DNA from: CAZUGA01 sp964626505
Lineage (GTDB): Bacteria; Pseudomonadota; Gammaproteobacteria; Methylococcales; UBA1147
Assembly (NCBI GenBank): GCA_964626505.1
Contig: CAZVFR010000007.1
Location: forward strand, 1-28,583
Reading direction: 5' to 3'
Length of the DNA: 28,583 nt
Shown: piece by piece, positions 1-6,165 of the stretch
Numbering within the stretch: the first letter of the stretch is position 1
Layout of the letters: the number at the start of each line of letters is the position of its first letter
Made by a program: the position numbers and the translations under genes
The notes under the pieces: generated by a model
Seen by the model: the letters and a program-made list of their open reading frames with translations, nothing else
Told to the model about the DNA's origin: nothing
The model's database searches: none

Positions 1-2
1 TG

Positions 3-68
3 GGCCATTTTGGGACGTTTGCAGCCAATATCACTTTTGACCAGACAGCCTCTAAGTTAGCTGAGTAG
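3..68 (+). CDS. C-terminal tail of an unidentified gene (partial)
   Basis: Frame 3 is open from the window edge to a TAG stop at 66-68 and gives 21 residues ending NITFDQTASKLAE. The stop lies 12 bases before the dapB ATG, so the two may share a transcript. In many gammaproteobacteria dnaJ lies before dapB, but this tail does not look like a DnaJ C-terminus to me. The fragment is too short to name, and chance openness over 66 bases cannot be excluded. Confidence 0.35.
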   Translation, partial: GHFGTFAANITFDQTASKLAE

Positions 69-80
69 TTACATCGAATT

Positions 81-881
81 ATGCAAAGAGTTGCGATTGT
101 CGGTGCCGCTGGGCGCATGGGGCACAATCTAGTCAGGGCCTGCGGGATAGCTGACGATTTGAAGCTTAGCGTAGCCATCGAACGATTTGATAATCCGGCC
201 CTAGGTCGAGACGCTGGTGAGCAAGCCGGATTGGGCCGTATCGGCGTAGCGGTTACGGACGATTTGGCCGCTGTGTTGGATAACTTTGATGTGTTGATCG
301 ATTTTACCCGCCCGGAACCCTCACTCAAGCATCTAGAGATTTGTAGACTTCACGCTAAAAAAGCAGTTATCGGCACAACCGGGTTTTCCAGCGAACAACG
401 GGAAACTATTGTGCGCGCAGCCAACGATATTGCCATCGTGTTTGCGCCAAACATGAGCGTTGGCGTTAATCTTTCTCTGAAACTACTCGAAATTGCCGCA
501 AAGGTCATGGGCGACACTACGGATATCGAGGTTATCGAAGCCCACCATCGGCACAAAGTTGATGCGCCTTCGGGTACAGCATTACGTATGGGTGAGGTCA
601 TTGCCGAAACGTTGGGGCGCGATTTGAGCGAATGCGCGGTGTACGGTAGAGAAGGGCACACGGGTGAGCGGGATAGAAACACAATCGGATTCTCAACCAT
701 TCGCGCCGGCGATATCGTGGGTGAACATACGGTGATGTTCGCGGATGAGGGTGAGCGTGTGGAAATTACCCATAAAGCGTCAAGCAGAATGACATTCGCG
801 AACGGTGCTATGCGTGCGGCACGGTGGTTGGCGGAAAAGCCGGCCGGTTTGTTCGATATGCAGGATGTATTGGAATTATAA
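81..881 (+). CDS. dapB: 4-hydroxy-tetrahydrodipicolinate reductase
   Basis: DapB reduces 4-hydroxy-tetrahydrodipicolinate with NAD(P)H in the cytoplasmic diaminopimelate/lysine pathway, feeding peptidoglycan. The 266-residue length is normal for the family. The N-terminal Rossmann motif GAAGRMG is at about residues 8-14 and the IGTTG segment at about 97-101. The signature EAHHRHKVDAPSGTAL begins at about residue 153, and H155 and K159 correspond to the catalytic His and Lys of the E. coli enzyme. The start is set by homology because I see no clear Shine-Dalgarno sequence. Downstream the usual partner carA is absent; the next 650 bases hold insertion-sequence debris. Identification is secure from the motifs. 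Confidence 0.97.
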   Translation: MQRVAIVGAAGRMGHNLVRACGIADDLKLSVAIERFDNPALGRDAGEQAGLGRIGVAVTDDLAAVLDNFDVLIDFTRPEPSLKHLEICRLHAKKAVIGTTGFSSEQRETIVRAANDIAIVFAPNMSVGVNLSLKLLEIAAKVMGDTTDIEVIEAHHRHKVDAPSGTALRMGEVIAETLGRDLSECAVYGREGHTGERDRNTIGFSTIRAGDIVGEHTVMFADEGERVEITHKASSRMTFANGAMRAARWLAEKPAGLFDMQDVLEL

Positions 882-926
882 GTTGTAGCTGTTCCGCGAT
901 TGGATAGGGTGTATTGGCTCAAACTA

Positions 927-1013
927 GATCTGACTGACAGTGGCTGATTTAGGTGCATTCGAATGACTGGTATTTGTTTCGACTTAATCTGCCACTGTCT
1001 ATACGATCAGATC
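927..1013. repeat. Imperfect inverted repeat downstream of dapB
   Basis: GATCTGA-CT-GACAGTGGC (927-944) is mirrored by GCCACTGTC (991-999) and TCAGATC (1007-1013). The inner 9 bases pair perfectly, the outer 7 pair perfectly, and bulges of unequal size separate them. The loop is about 46 bases. It could be a dapB transcript terminator or processing structure, or the scar of a small mobile element. There is no T tract after it. Confidence 0.45.
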
Positions 1014-1144
1014 CGAGCTATCTCATATAAATTCGTAGGTCTCTGCCGCGCTTCGGTTTACTTCGACTGCTTTACTATTGCTGAGGCTACTAGCTTGGCT
1101 TTTGGTTTTGATATTTATATTGGTCGGACCATAACTTATGGCCT

Positions 1145-1375
1145 GACAGTGGGGGATCTGTCGAGGTACGCTATCAAACCCGACAGACGCTGGCCGTGCC
1201 GTTGCTCACCGGAATCCGTGCCTGGCTCGATCAGTCGTTGCTGTCCGTGCCACGCAAAAGCGCAACGGGTAAAGCCCTCCAATATCTCCACAACCAATGG
1301 CCTAAACTCATTCGCTATTGCGATGACAGTCGCTTGAATATCGATAATAACCCTGTCGAGCGGGCCACTCGTGAC
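1145..1375 (+). pseudogene. IS66-family transposase (TnpC) C-terminal remnant
   Basis: The reading frame through 1196-1375 encodes PLLTGIRAWLDQSL, then KALQYLHNQWPKLIRYCDD, then SRLNIDNNPVERATR. This is the typical IS66 transposase stretch (AWL..., YLHxQWPKLIRYxxDGRLxIDNNxxExAxR) just before the usual GRKNWLF motif. The frame is open upstream only to about 1112 and stops at 1376-1378, right where GRKN should appear. The N-terminal 80% or so of the protein, the end of the protein, tnpA/tnpB and the IS ends are not seen. It is a decayed fragment with no activity expected. Confidence 0.8.
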
Positions 1376-1419
1376 TAGGATATCGATCACCAGTGGAGTT
1401 TGAACAAGCGTGCAGCTAA
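1375..1419 (+). pseudogene. IS3-family transposase (OrfB) C-terminal tail
   Basis: A different frame from the IS66 remnant reads LGYRSPVEFEQACS and stops at TAA 1417-1419. LGYxSPxEFE is the hallmark of the very end of IS3-family OrfB transposases (usually H-S-x-L-G-Y-x-S-P-x-E-F). Only 14 residues remain. The match begins within a base or two of where the IS66 frame loses its similarity, so the two fragments abut at about 1374. The G-rich stretch near 1422-1432 may be part of the IS3 end, but I could not define the terminal repeat. Confidence 0.6.
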
Positions 1420-1524
1420 CAAATGGGGGGCACTTTTGCGTAGGAACTCTCCCGCCGGAAGCGTCAGCTGATGCAGGCGTTAGCCATTCAAGACAATGTG
1501 ATGCCAATAGGCACACATCGATGT

Positions 1525-1530
1525 TATACT
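1525..1530 (+). promoter_or_regulatory. Candidate -10 box of the BrnT-like TA operon
   Basis: TATACT lies 7 bases before the toxin ATG at 1538. If used, transcription would start at or next to the ATG and give a leaderless or nearly leaderless mRNA, consistent with no visible ribosome-binding site. No convincing -35 box is seen. Confidence 0.35.
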
Positions 1531-1537
1531 TCATTGC

Positions 1538-1813
1538 ATGAAGCCGATTAATTGGAATTCCACGAAGAACCAACAGTTGATCGCAGAACGAGGAATTTCC
1601 TTTGAGGATATTGTTTTCTATATGCAGCAAGGACAGCTATTGGATGATATCGAACACTCGAATAGCGACAAATTTCCAGAGCAACGCATTTTTGTAACTA
1701 ATGTCGATGATTACGTGCACCTTGTGCCATATGTCGAGGATCGAAAAGAGATATTTCTAAAAACCGTAATCCCCAGCAGAAAAGCTACAAAGCAGTATCT
1801 CGGAGAAGAGTAA
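1538..1813 (+). CDS. BrnT-like toxin of a type II toxin-antitoxin pair
   Basis: The 91-residue protein starts MKPINWNSTKNQQLIAERG and continues ISFEDI, with PYVEDRKEIFLKTVIPSRKAT near the C-terminus. The W-N-x-x-K-N-x-x-L-x-x-(E/K)-R/H-G-I/V-S-F-E opening is that of the BrnT/COG2929-like toxins, a RelE-fold ribonuclease group. The ending ...LKTxIPSRKATxxYL is typical of a subgroup often annotated simply as 'toxin'. It overlaps the next gene by one base (TAATG), the standard TA coupling, with the toxin first as in brnTA. No Shine-Dalgarno sequence precedes the ATG. RNase activity is inferred from the family. Confidence 0.8.
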   Translation: MKPINWNSTKNQQLIAERGISFEDIVFYMQQGQLLDDIEHSNSDKFPEQRIFVTNVDDYVHLVPYVEDRKEIFLKTVIPSRKATKQYLGEE

Positions 1814-2127
1814 TGAGTGAATATAAACTTAGTGAAGAGGAAAAAGAAATCCTTAATGCTTTTGAAGCGGGCGAACTTAAGTCCGTGCTTACTCCTAAGC
1901 GTAAAAAATATCTTCAATCAGTGGCAGAGGAAACCTTCAAAAAAGATAAGCGCATTAATATTAGGATTTCAAATCGTGATTTAGCGTTACTTCAAAGGCG
2001 TGCGCTTGAAGAAGGTATTCCATATCAAACATTGGTCTCTAGTATTCTGCACAAGTATGTTTCAGGTGGGTTGCACGACGTTATGGCGAACAAGGCATTC
2101 CAGCGGATGCAAAAAACGCGCCGCTGA
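1813..2127 (+). CDS. Ribbon-helix-helix antitoxin partner of the BrnT-like toxin
   Basis: The 104-residue protein has a Lys/Glu-rich N-terminal half and a C-terminal ribbon-helix-helix-like segment, KRINIRISNRDLALLQRRA, followed by PYQTLVSSILHKYVSG. That pattern is common in CopG/BrnA-type antitoxins. The order of an N-terminal toxin-binding region and a later DNA-binding region fits BrnA. Its ATG overlaps the toxin stop by one base, so translation is likely coupled. It should neutralise the toxin and repress the operon; this is inferred from the family. IS debris directly upstream suggests arrival in a hot spot for insertions. Confidence 0.8.
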   Translation: MSEYKLSEEEKEILNAFEAGELKSVLTPKRKKYLQSVAEETFKKDKRINIRISNRDLALLQRRALEEGIPYQTLVSSILHKYVSGGLHDVMANKAFQRMQKTRR

Positions 2128-2156
2128 ACTTGGTTGTTAAACCGTTCTGACTATCA

Positions 2157-2193
2157 TAAAGACGGCCGTGTCCTATTAGCGCCATCGTCTTTA
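2157..2193. terminator. Candidate bidirectional terminator hairpin
   Basis: TAAAGACG (2157-2164) pairs perfectly with CGTCTTTA (2186-2193) around a 21-base loop. It lies between two convergent genes, the plus-strand antitoxin and the minus-strand His-rich lipoprotein, where a shared terminator is expected. The stem bases contain A/T runs on both strands. The loop is long, so the call is tentative. Confidence 0.4.
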
Positions 2194-2213
2194 GTCCTCA
2201 TGGTTATAGGCAC

Positions 2214-2429
2214 TTATACGCTTTCAACGCCGACTGTTTTAACTACCGGATTTTTTAAATCGATTTGATTCATGCTGTGCGGAACAAAATGCCTTCCATG
2301 TCCCTCATGATGTCCACCACCATGCCCGCCGTGATGCCCACCATGTCGAGAAAACCAATGGTGGCAGCCATTCAAAGAAAGTGAAAGCAGAATAAGTAAT
2401 ATAAGTTTATAGCTTTTTAATATGGGCAT
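2214..2429 (-). CDS. Small His/Gly-rich lipoprotein
   Basis: The 71-residue protein has a lysine-containing N-terminus, a hydrophobic stretch (about residues 8-19) and a lipobox LNGC with the acylated Cys at residue 22. Directly after it comes a histidine- and glycine-rich run (HHWFSRHGGHHGGHGGGHHE), then a short tail ending VVKTVGVESV. A strong AAGGAG ribosome-binding site lies about 7 bases before the ATG, so it is very likely expressed. The 13 or so histidines suggest binding of Zn, Ni or Cu at the cell envelope. This is inference, since no characterised family is recognised. The outer-membrane destination is likely because Asp is absent at +2 (it is His). Confidence 0.8.
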   Translation of the reverse strand: MPILKSYKLILLILLSLSLNGCHHWFSRHGGHHGGHGGGHHEGHGRHFVPHSMNQIDLKNPVVKTVGVESV

Positions 2430-2559
2430 TGTCGTCTCCTTTTAGACCAACCACTTGAAGCGGGTCCGATCAAAATATGCGAAAAACTATACTTGAGTCG
2501 GCCTGAATCAGAAATGAACGTCTGCCAGGTCACGTTTGAGCTACTACAGAAACGGCCCG

Positions 2560-3222
2560 TTAGGCAAAGATATCCAGTAGGTTTCCAGCGGTATTTGAAG
2601 TGTTGGATTCGTTATCGAAAGTCGCAACCAACTTGTTTTGTGAACGCTCGGGGTCTTGTCTTGAGGCTTGCTTCTGAGCGATCTCTTGGCGTGCTTCGGT
2701 TTCTAATTGAGATGCCTGAGCTGCAACTCTCCGATCTTGGCTGGAGGGTTGTGCGGGCGCATTTGCGGCGCGGCGTATGGTTTGCGCTTTTTGTAATGTT
2801 GCCTCGGGGTCGTTGGGAATTTTAGACGTGTCAATATTGACTTCACCGCCGACCGCATAACGCTTTCCATCCGGCCCGGTTTGATACTGGTATACCGGCC
2901 CACCTTGAGCAAACGATCCCGCGGCGGCTTTGTGTGCCGCTTCATGGGTCCGCACTTCCCGATCACGAGCACGCAGTTGTTCGACTTGTTGTTTTTCTTG
3001 CTGATTTTCAATACCCTTAGGGTTATCAGAAATTTCATTCTCGGTTGCTGTTGCGCTGGATTGTGCCGGCGAAGGTTGTTGTGATGGATTCTGCGCGGTT
3101 TCGGTCTCATTTGGCTTAGTGACCGGTCTGATACTTGATTGCGATTGAGTTGCCGAAGCTTGCAGCGGATTATGTATAACAGGCGGTGTGGGAAAACTCG
3201 GAGAGGAGGTGTTTATTTGCAT
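2560..3222 (-). CDS. SprA-like putative metalloprotease (CJM1_0395-type family)
   Basis: The 220-residue protein begins with a low-complexity, Ser/Thr/Gln/Pro-rich region (residues 1-75). The conserved core follows: LRARDREVRTHEAAHKAAAG, then QYQTGPDGKRYAVGGEVNID. HEAAH at residues 93-97 fits the HExxH zinc-protease motif, and E127 in GGEV is a candidate third ligand. The core is typical of the SprA-related catalytic family, named for a motif shared with Bacteroidetes gliding protein SprA, which often carries this label in gammaproteobacteria. The C-terminal part is Gln/Ala-rich and probably helical. No signal peptide is evident. Proteolysis has not been shown, to my knowledge, so the activity call is by motif. 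The His-rich lipoprotein gene lies downstream in the same direction, 130 bases away. Confidence 0.75.
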   Translation of the reverse strand: MQINTSSPSFPTPPVIHNPLQASATQSQSSIRPVTKPNETETAQNPSQQPSPAQSSATATENEISDNPKGIENQQEKQQVEQLRARDREVRTHEAAHKAAAGSFAQGGPVYQYQTGPDGKRYAVGGEVNIDTSKIPNDPEATLQKAQTIRRAANAPAQPSSQDRRVAAQASQLETEARQEIAQKQASRQDPERSQNKLVATFDNESNTSNTAGNLLDIFA

Positions 3223-3297
3223 GTGCGAATCGCTGCTTTGTTCAAGGTATCTCAGGTATCTTGATTCTATAGCGGCACCCTTCTAGTATTACTTTAG

Positions 3298-3564
3298 ATT
3301 TATGGTTTAATTTTAAAAAAAGCTATCCAATACGGCAAACTGCCACCATCGGACGAGCTTGCCAGCGCAATGCTCAAAATTCGTCCTGAATTGCCGATCA
3401 TTCTTTGTTCCGGCTATCTTGAAAAGATTAGTAAGATCAAAGCGAAATCGTTGGGCATTAAAGGTTTTCTGAATAAACCGGTGGGTAACGTGCAGGTATT
3501 AGAACTGGTTGATGATCTACTAGACGAAAACATTACCGCGGACCTAACTGCCCAGCGAGTTTAA
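3298..3564 (+). pseudogene. Response-regulator receiver domain remnant (C-terminal half)
   Basis: The frame through 3370-3564 reads LKIRPELPIILCSGYLEKIS, then GIKGFLNKPVG and VLELVDDLLDE. This is the back half of a CheY-like receiver domain of the hybrid-kinase type: beta-4 PxxPIILCSGY and beta-5 FLxKP with its conserved Lys. Upstream the same frame stays open only to a TAG at 3295-3297, and that part already blurs. The phosphoacceptor Asp and front half are missing. It is a truncated relic with no kinase or effector beside it. Confidence 0.65.
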
Positions 3565-3595
3565 ATTGCGCGTTGGATAGAGAAACCCGCCGGGC

Positions 3596-3757
3596 TATAC
3601 CTTTCGCGTTTAAGAATGTCCGTTTAGAGTGCGTGAGTTTTCGCGAGGGGCTAGGCGTAGAACCGTAGGAATAGTCATCTCTTTCAAGGTTCTACAACAA
3701 CGCCCTTCGCGAAAAGATGCGTGCTATAAATGGGTATTCTTGAACGCGAAAGGTATA
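3596..3757. mobile_element. MITE-like hairpin element, copy 1 (162 bp)
   Basis: The terminal arms 3596-3617 (starting TATACCTTTCGCGTT) and 3736-3757 (ending AACGCGAAAGGTATA) are inverted repeats matching at 21 of 22 positions. Pairing continues inward: TTTTCGCGAGGGGC against the complement near 3700-3715, and GTAGAACC (about 3656-3663) with GGTTCTAC (about 3687-3695). The whole unit can therefore fold into one long imperfect hairpin. It has no coding capacity. A diverged shorter copy lies at 17918-18015. The ends TATA...TATA could reflect insertion at TA. The right end lies 3 bases from the stop of the cytochrome gene on the minus strand, so it may also act as its terminator. Confidence 0.75.
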
Positions 3758-3760
3758 TAC

Positions 3761-4357
3761 TCAATTAGGTGCCGTTAATGTAGGGTAGCCTTCGATGTAG
3801 ATCCAGTCGGTTTTCTTTGCCGGCATATGACAGCCCAAACATTCAGTACGATAGTTGGTCGCCACGTTTTCATTAGTGTTGTTGGTTTTGATCAATGCCC
3901 AGCCCCAACCATCACCCCAGGTGGGATTATTTTCAAAACGGCCCTGGGTATCCTTAATCATCACGAACCATTGTTTAATACTATCTGTCGCATAGCTGAC
4001 ATTTTTTCCCGTGGTGTAATTTCCCGCGGCTGAAGAGCGTAATTCCTTAATCAGGGTGGCTCCGTCCGGAAATTTCCCGGTTTTACGGTAGATAAGCGCG
4101 CTATCAGCTTCGGTATAGACATCATGAAACCCACTGGCGCCGCCTTGCGGTACAAACCAGGATCCCAGGTGGATCATGGACATTCGAAAGTCGTCTGGCA
4201 AACTGATATTGCCGGCTTCGTCCACGTACGCAGAATAACTGGATGAATCTGCTACTGAATTCGCCGAATGCAGTAGCAAAACCATCACCATCAAAATCAC
4301 TGAAAGCTTGCCAGGAGTGAGCAGTCTCTCACTCCTGGGAGAGGTGAAATTTAGCAT
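3761..4357 (-). CDS. Cytochrome P460-like c-type haem protein (second of tandem pair)
   Basis: The likely start is the ATG at 4357 (198 residues), 4 bases after the stop of the preceding gene, with GGAG upstream. The longer open frame to 4471 would overlap that gene. A signal-like hydrophobic segment (about residues 17-35, ending NSVADS) directs export. The P460-type body has GFHDVYTEADSALIY, TGKFPDGATLIKEL and GWGWALI. A single c-haem site CLGCH has Cys 173 and 176 and His 177. P460 and cytochrome c'-beta proteins handle hydroxylamine or NO in the periplasm. Which chemistry applies depends on a haem-crosslinking Lys; Lys104 in TLIKEL is a conserved candidate in both tandem copies, but I cannot confirm it. 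The 3' end abuts a MITE. Confidence 0.85.
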   Translation of the reverse strand: MLNFTSPRSERLLTPGKLSVILMVMVLLLHSANSVADSSSYSAYVDEAGNISLPDDFRMSMIHLGSWFVPQGGASGFHDVYTEADSALIYRKTGKFPDGATLIKELRSSAAGNYTTGKNVSYATDSIKQWFVMIKDTQGRFENNPTWGDGWGWALIKTNNTNENVATNYRTECLGCHMPAKKTDWIYIEGYPTLTAPN

Positions 4358-4361
4358 TGTA

Positions 4362-4964
4362 TTATAACTCCGACTTGGTGCCGCCCACGGCTTCTTTTGG
4401 CTTGGCTTTGCCGGCTCCAAGGATGGGGTAATATTGCGTGAATACAAAGTCATCCGCCGCGGACGCTGCATGGCAAGCGTTACAAGCCGCTGACGGCATT
4501 GCTTTGGCAGTATCCGTCAACGCTTTATGGTCTGGCGTACTGAACGAGAAATAGGCCCAGTTGCCCGGCTCATCGGGAAAATGCTGTTTGCTTTTAATCG
4601 TTGCTTCAAGCCCGAGGAACTCGCCCATAAAATAGCCGTTACCACTCGGCGCGGATTTACTGCCAACACTGACCAGTTCTTTGATAAGAATGGTTCCTTC
4701 ACGAAATTCGCCGGAATTTTTCCAGTGAGCCCAACTCTCCGGGTCGATGTAGACATTATGAAATTCCGGAAAGGGTGCTTTACCATCATTCATATCGTTG
4801 GGTGTTACCGGGGCACCCACATAAACCCATTCGCGGTAACCCGTCGGCCGTTCCAATTGACCCTGGTTAACGGTGAAATACTCTTTTGCCGAAACCGTTC
4901 CCGATATCCCCATAGACATGACGGTTACAACCCATAAAAAGAATAGCGATTTTACGATTTTCAT
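4362..4964 (-). CDS. Cytochrome P460-like c-type haem protein (first of tandem pair)
   Basis: The start at 4964 gives 200 residues with a clean signal peptide (MKIVKSLFFLWVV... cleaved after GTVSA). CAGGGA lies 8-9 bases upstream; the longer frame to 5006 adds residues before the signal peptide and is unlikely. The P460 fold segments PFPEFHNVYIDPESWAHW, EGTILIKELVSVG and NWAYFSFS resemble those of the next gene. A single haem site CNACH has Cys 161 and 164 and His 165. The last 25 residues are polar and poorly conserved. It is co-transcribed with the downstream paralogue (4-base gap). A perfect inverted repeat 35 bases before the ATG is a possible operator. The gene diverges from the OxyR-like regulator. 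Confidence 0.87.
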   Translation of the reverse strand: MKIVKSLFFLWVVTVMSMGISGTVSAKEYFTVNQGQLERPTGYREWVYVGAPVTPNDMNDGKAPFPEFHNVYIDPESWAHWKNSGEFREGTILIKELVSVGSKSAPSGNGYFMGEFLGLEATIKSKQHFPDEPGNWAYFSFSTPDHKALTDTAKAMPSAACNACHAASAADDFVFTQYYPILGAGKAKPKEAVGGTKSEL

Positions 4965-4998
4965 TATATTTTCCCTGTTCCTCAAAATTAAAAGTCCG

Positions 4999-5015
4999 AC
5001 GGTCACATTGACCGT
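4999..5015. promoter_or_regulatory. Perfect inverted repeat upstream of the P460 pair
   Basis: ACGGTCA-cat-TGACCGT is a perfect 7-base dyad with a 3-base spacer, centred 43 bases before the first cytochrome ATG (4964). It is followed at once by a second small dyad, GACCG-tg-CGGTC (5010-5021). Position and symmetry fit an operator for a dimeric regulator; the identity of the regulator is unknown. Confidence 0.4.
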
Positions 5016-5069
5016 GCGGTCTCAAACGCGCAATTTCGAAACATCAACCCAAGACTTAAGTGTGAAGTT

Positions 5070-5092
5070 AGGTCACCTATACGGCCATAGGT
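5070..5092. promoter_or_regulatory. Overlapping dyads in the divergent intergenic region
   Basis: AGGT-c-ACCT (5070-5078) overlaps ACCTAT-acggcc-ATAGGT (5075-5092). Both are perfect inverted repeats in the 296-base gap between the divergent cytochrome operon and the OxyR-like gene. They are candidate regulator sites, but functional assignment is not possible from sequence alone. Confidence 0.3.
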
Positions 5093-5201
5093 AAAACTTT
5101 GTGTCCACCAGTGTGCGTATCGGTTATAACTATGCGCGGCTCTTTACTCAGACATTGCCGCTTTACGATTCAACAGAACCACCGGCAATTGGTAGCTACT
5201 A

Positions 5202-5207
5202 TATAAT
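5202..5207 (+). promoter_or_regulatory. Candidate -10 box for the oxyR-like operon
   Basis: TATAAT lies 54 bases before the ATG at 5261. No good -35 is present at 17 bases, which would fit an activator-dependent or weak promoter. Confidence 0.35.
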
Positions 5208-5260
5208 CACTAAATTCAAGTAACCAATATCGATTTCCTATGGGGCATTAAGAAATAACT

Positions 5261-6151
5261 ATGCACTTGCATCAGCTTAAATATTTCGTTTCTATCGTCG
5301 AGACCGGCAGCGTGACTAAAGCCGCCGAGCGTTGCTATATTTCGCAACCATCGATTAGTCAACAGCTGAGTAAACTGGAAGGCAGTATCGGTAAGAAGTT
5401 ATTTTCGCGCGTAAAAGGCAAGCTTATTCTTAGCGACGCCGGTCAAGTTATGTATGAACAGGCACAAAAGATCCTGGCCGAAGTAGAAGAGGCCAGGCGT
5501 CGAGTCAGTGATGTTGATGATAGCTGCACAGGTACTGTTGCCATAGGTATTCTACCGACATTAGCACCTTTTATATTACCGAGTACGCTGTTGGCGCTGT
5601 CCGGGAAGTATCCTAATGCTATGGTGATTGTACGGGAGGAGGTTTCTGAAACTATCGTCAACGCGTGCGCGTGCGGGGAACTCGATATCATTGTCGACGC
5701 CCTGCCTTTTAATGATCAATACTTGAATGTCGAAGCGTTATTCACAGACGAATTTTACGTTGCCGTTCACCGGGACAATCCTCTGGCCGATCGGAGCGTG
5801 ATTCCCATCCAGGCATTGGATGGCATGCCTTTTATTTTATTGGAAGATATTCACTGTATGGCGGGACAAATTAAACAGTATTGCTTTAATAAGCATTTCG
5901 TACCGAAAGTTTTGTTTCAAGCTTCACAACTGGCCACGGTTAAACAACTAATCGAATCGAAGTATGGAGTATCGTTGCTACCGTGGATCGCGATCGACAA
6001 AAACTCTGATTCCAGCATTCGATACATAAAACTGCAGGGTGAAACCCCAACCCGCGAGATCGTAATCGCCACGGCAAAAGATCGCTATCTCAGCCCCGCC
6101 GCGGAATTTTTCGTCGCCACTGTGAAAGAGCAATATCGGACGGTTGAATAG
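5261..6151 (+). CDS. OxyR-like LysR-family redox regulator
   Basis: The 296-residue protein has an N-terminal winged helix-turn-helix (residues 1-60: LKYFVSIVETGSVTKAAE, then ISQPSISQQLSKLE) and a LysR effector domain. The effector domain carries LLEDIHC and QIKQYC with cysteines at residues 199 and 208. In E. coli OxyR the peroxide-sensing pair is Cys199 and Cys208 with the same 8-residue spacing; I checked both codons (5855-5857 and 5882-5884). The flanking ED-x-H-C resembles OxyR's EDGHC. It is therefore likely a thiol-disulfide switch responding to peroxide or a related oxidant. It ends 14 bases before the RND adaptor gene and probably heads that operon. Overall similarity to OxyR may be modest, so 'OxyR-like' is safer than oxyR. 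Confidence 0.85.
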   Translation: MHLHQLKYFVSIVETGSVTKAAERCYISQPSISQQLSKLEGSIGKKLFSRVKGKLILSDAGQVMYEQAQKILAEVEEARRRVSDVDDSCTGTVAIGILPTLAPFILPSTLLALSGKYPNAMVIVREEVSETIVNACACGELDIIVDALPFNDQYLNVEALFTDEFYVAVHRDNPLADRSVIPIQALDGMPFILLEDIHCMAGQIKQYCFNKHFVPKVLFQASQLATVKQLIESKYGVSLLPWIAIDKNSDSSIRYIKLQGETPTREIVIATAKDRYLSPAAEFFVATVKEQYRTVE

Positions 6152-6165
6152 ATGGGTGGCCCGGC

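Noticed and set aside
963..1337. Open frame of 124 codons in the IS-remnant region
   Set aside because: No recognisable protein pattern. It runs in a different frame from the IS66 remnant and overlaps it, so it is likely a chance frame.
2493..2825. Plus-strand frame opposite the SprA-like gene
   Set aside because: Shadow of the minus-strand coding sequence, which has a recognisable conserved core.
4362..4471. N-terminal extension of the second P460 gene
   Set aside because: The longer open frame would overlap the first P460 gene by more than 100 bases and has no signal peptide at its start. ATG 4357 is preferred.
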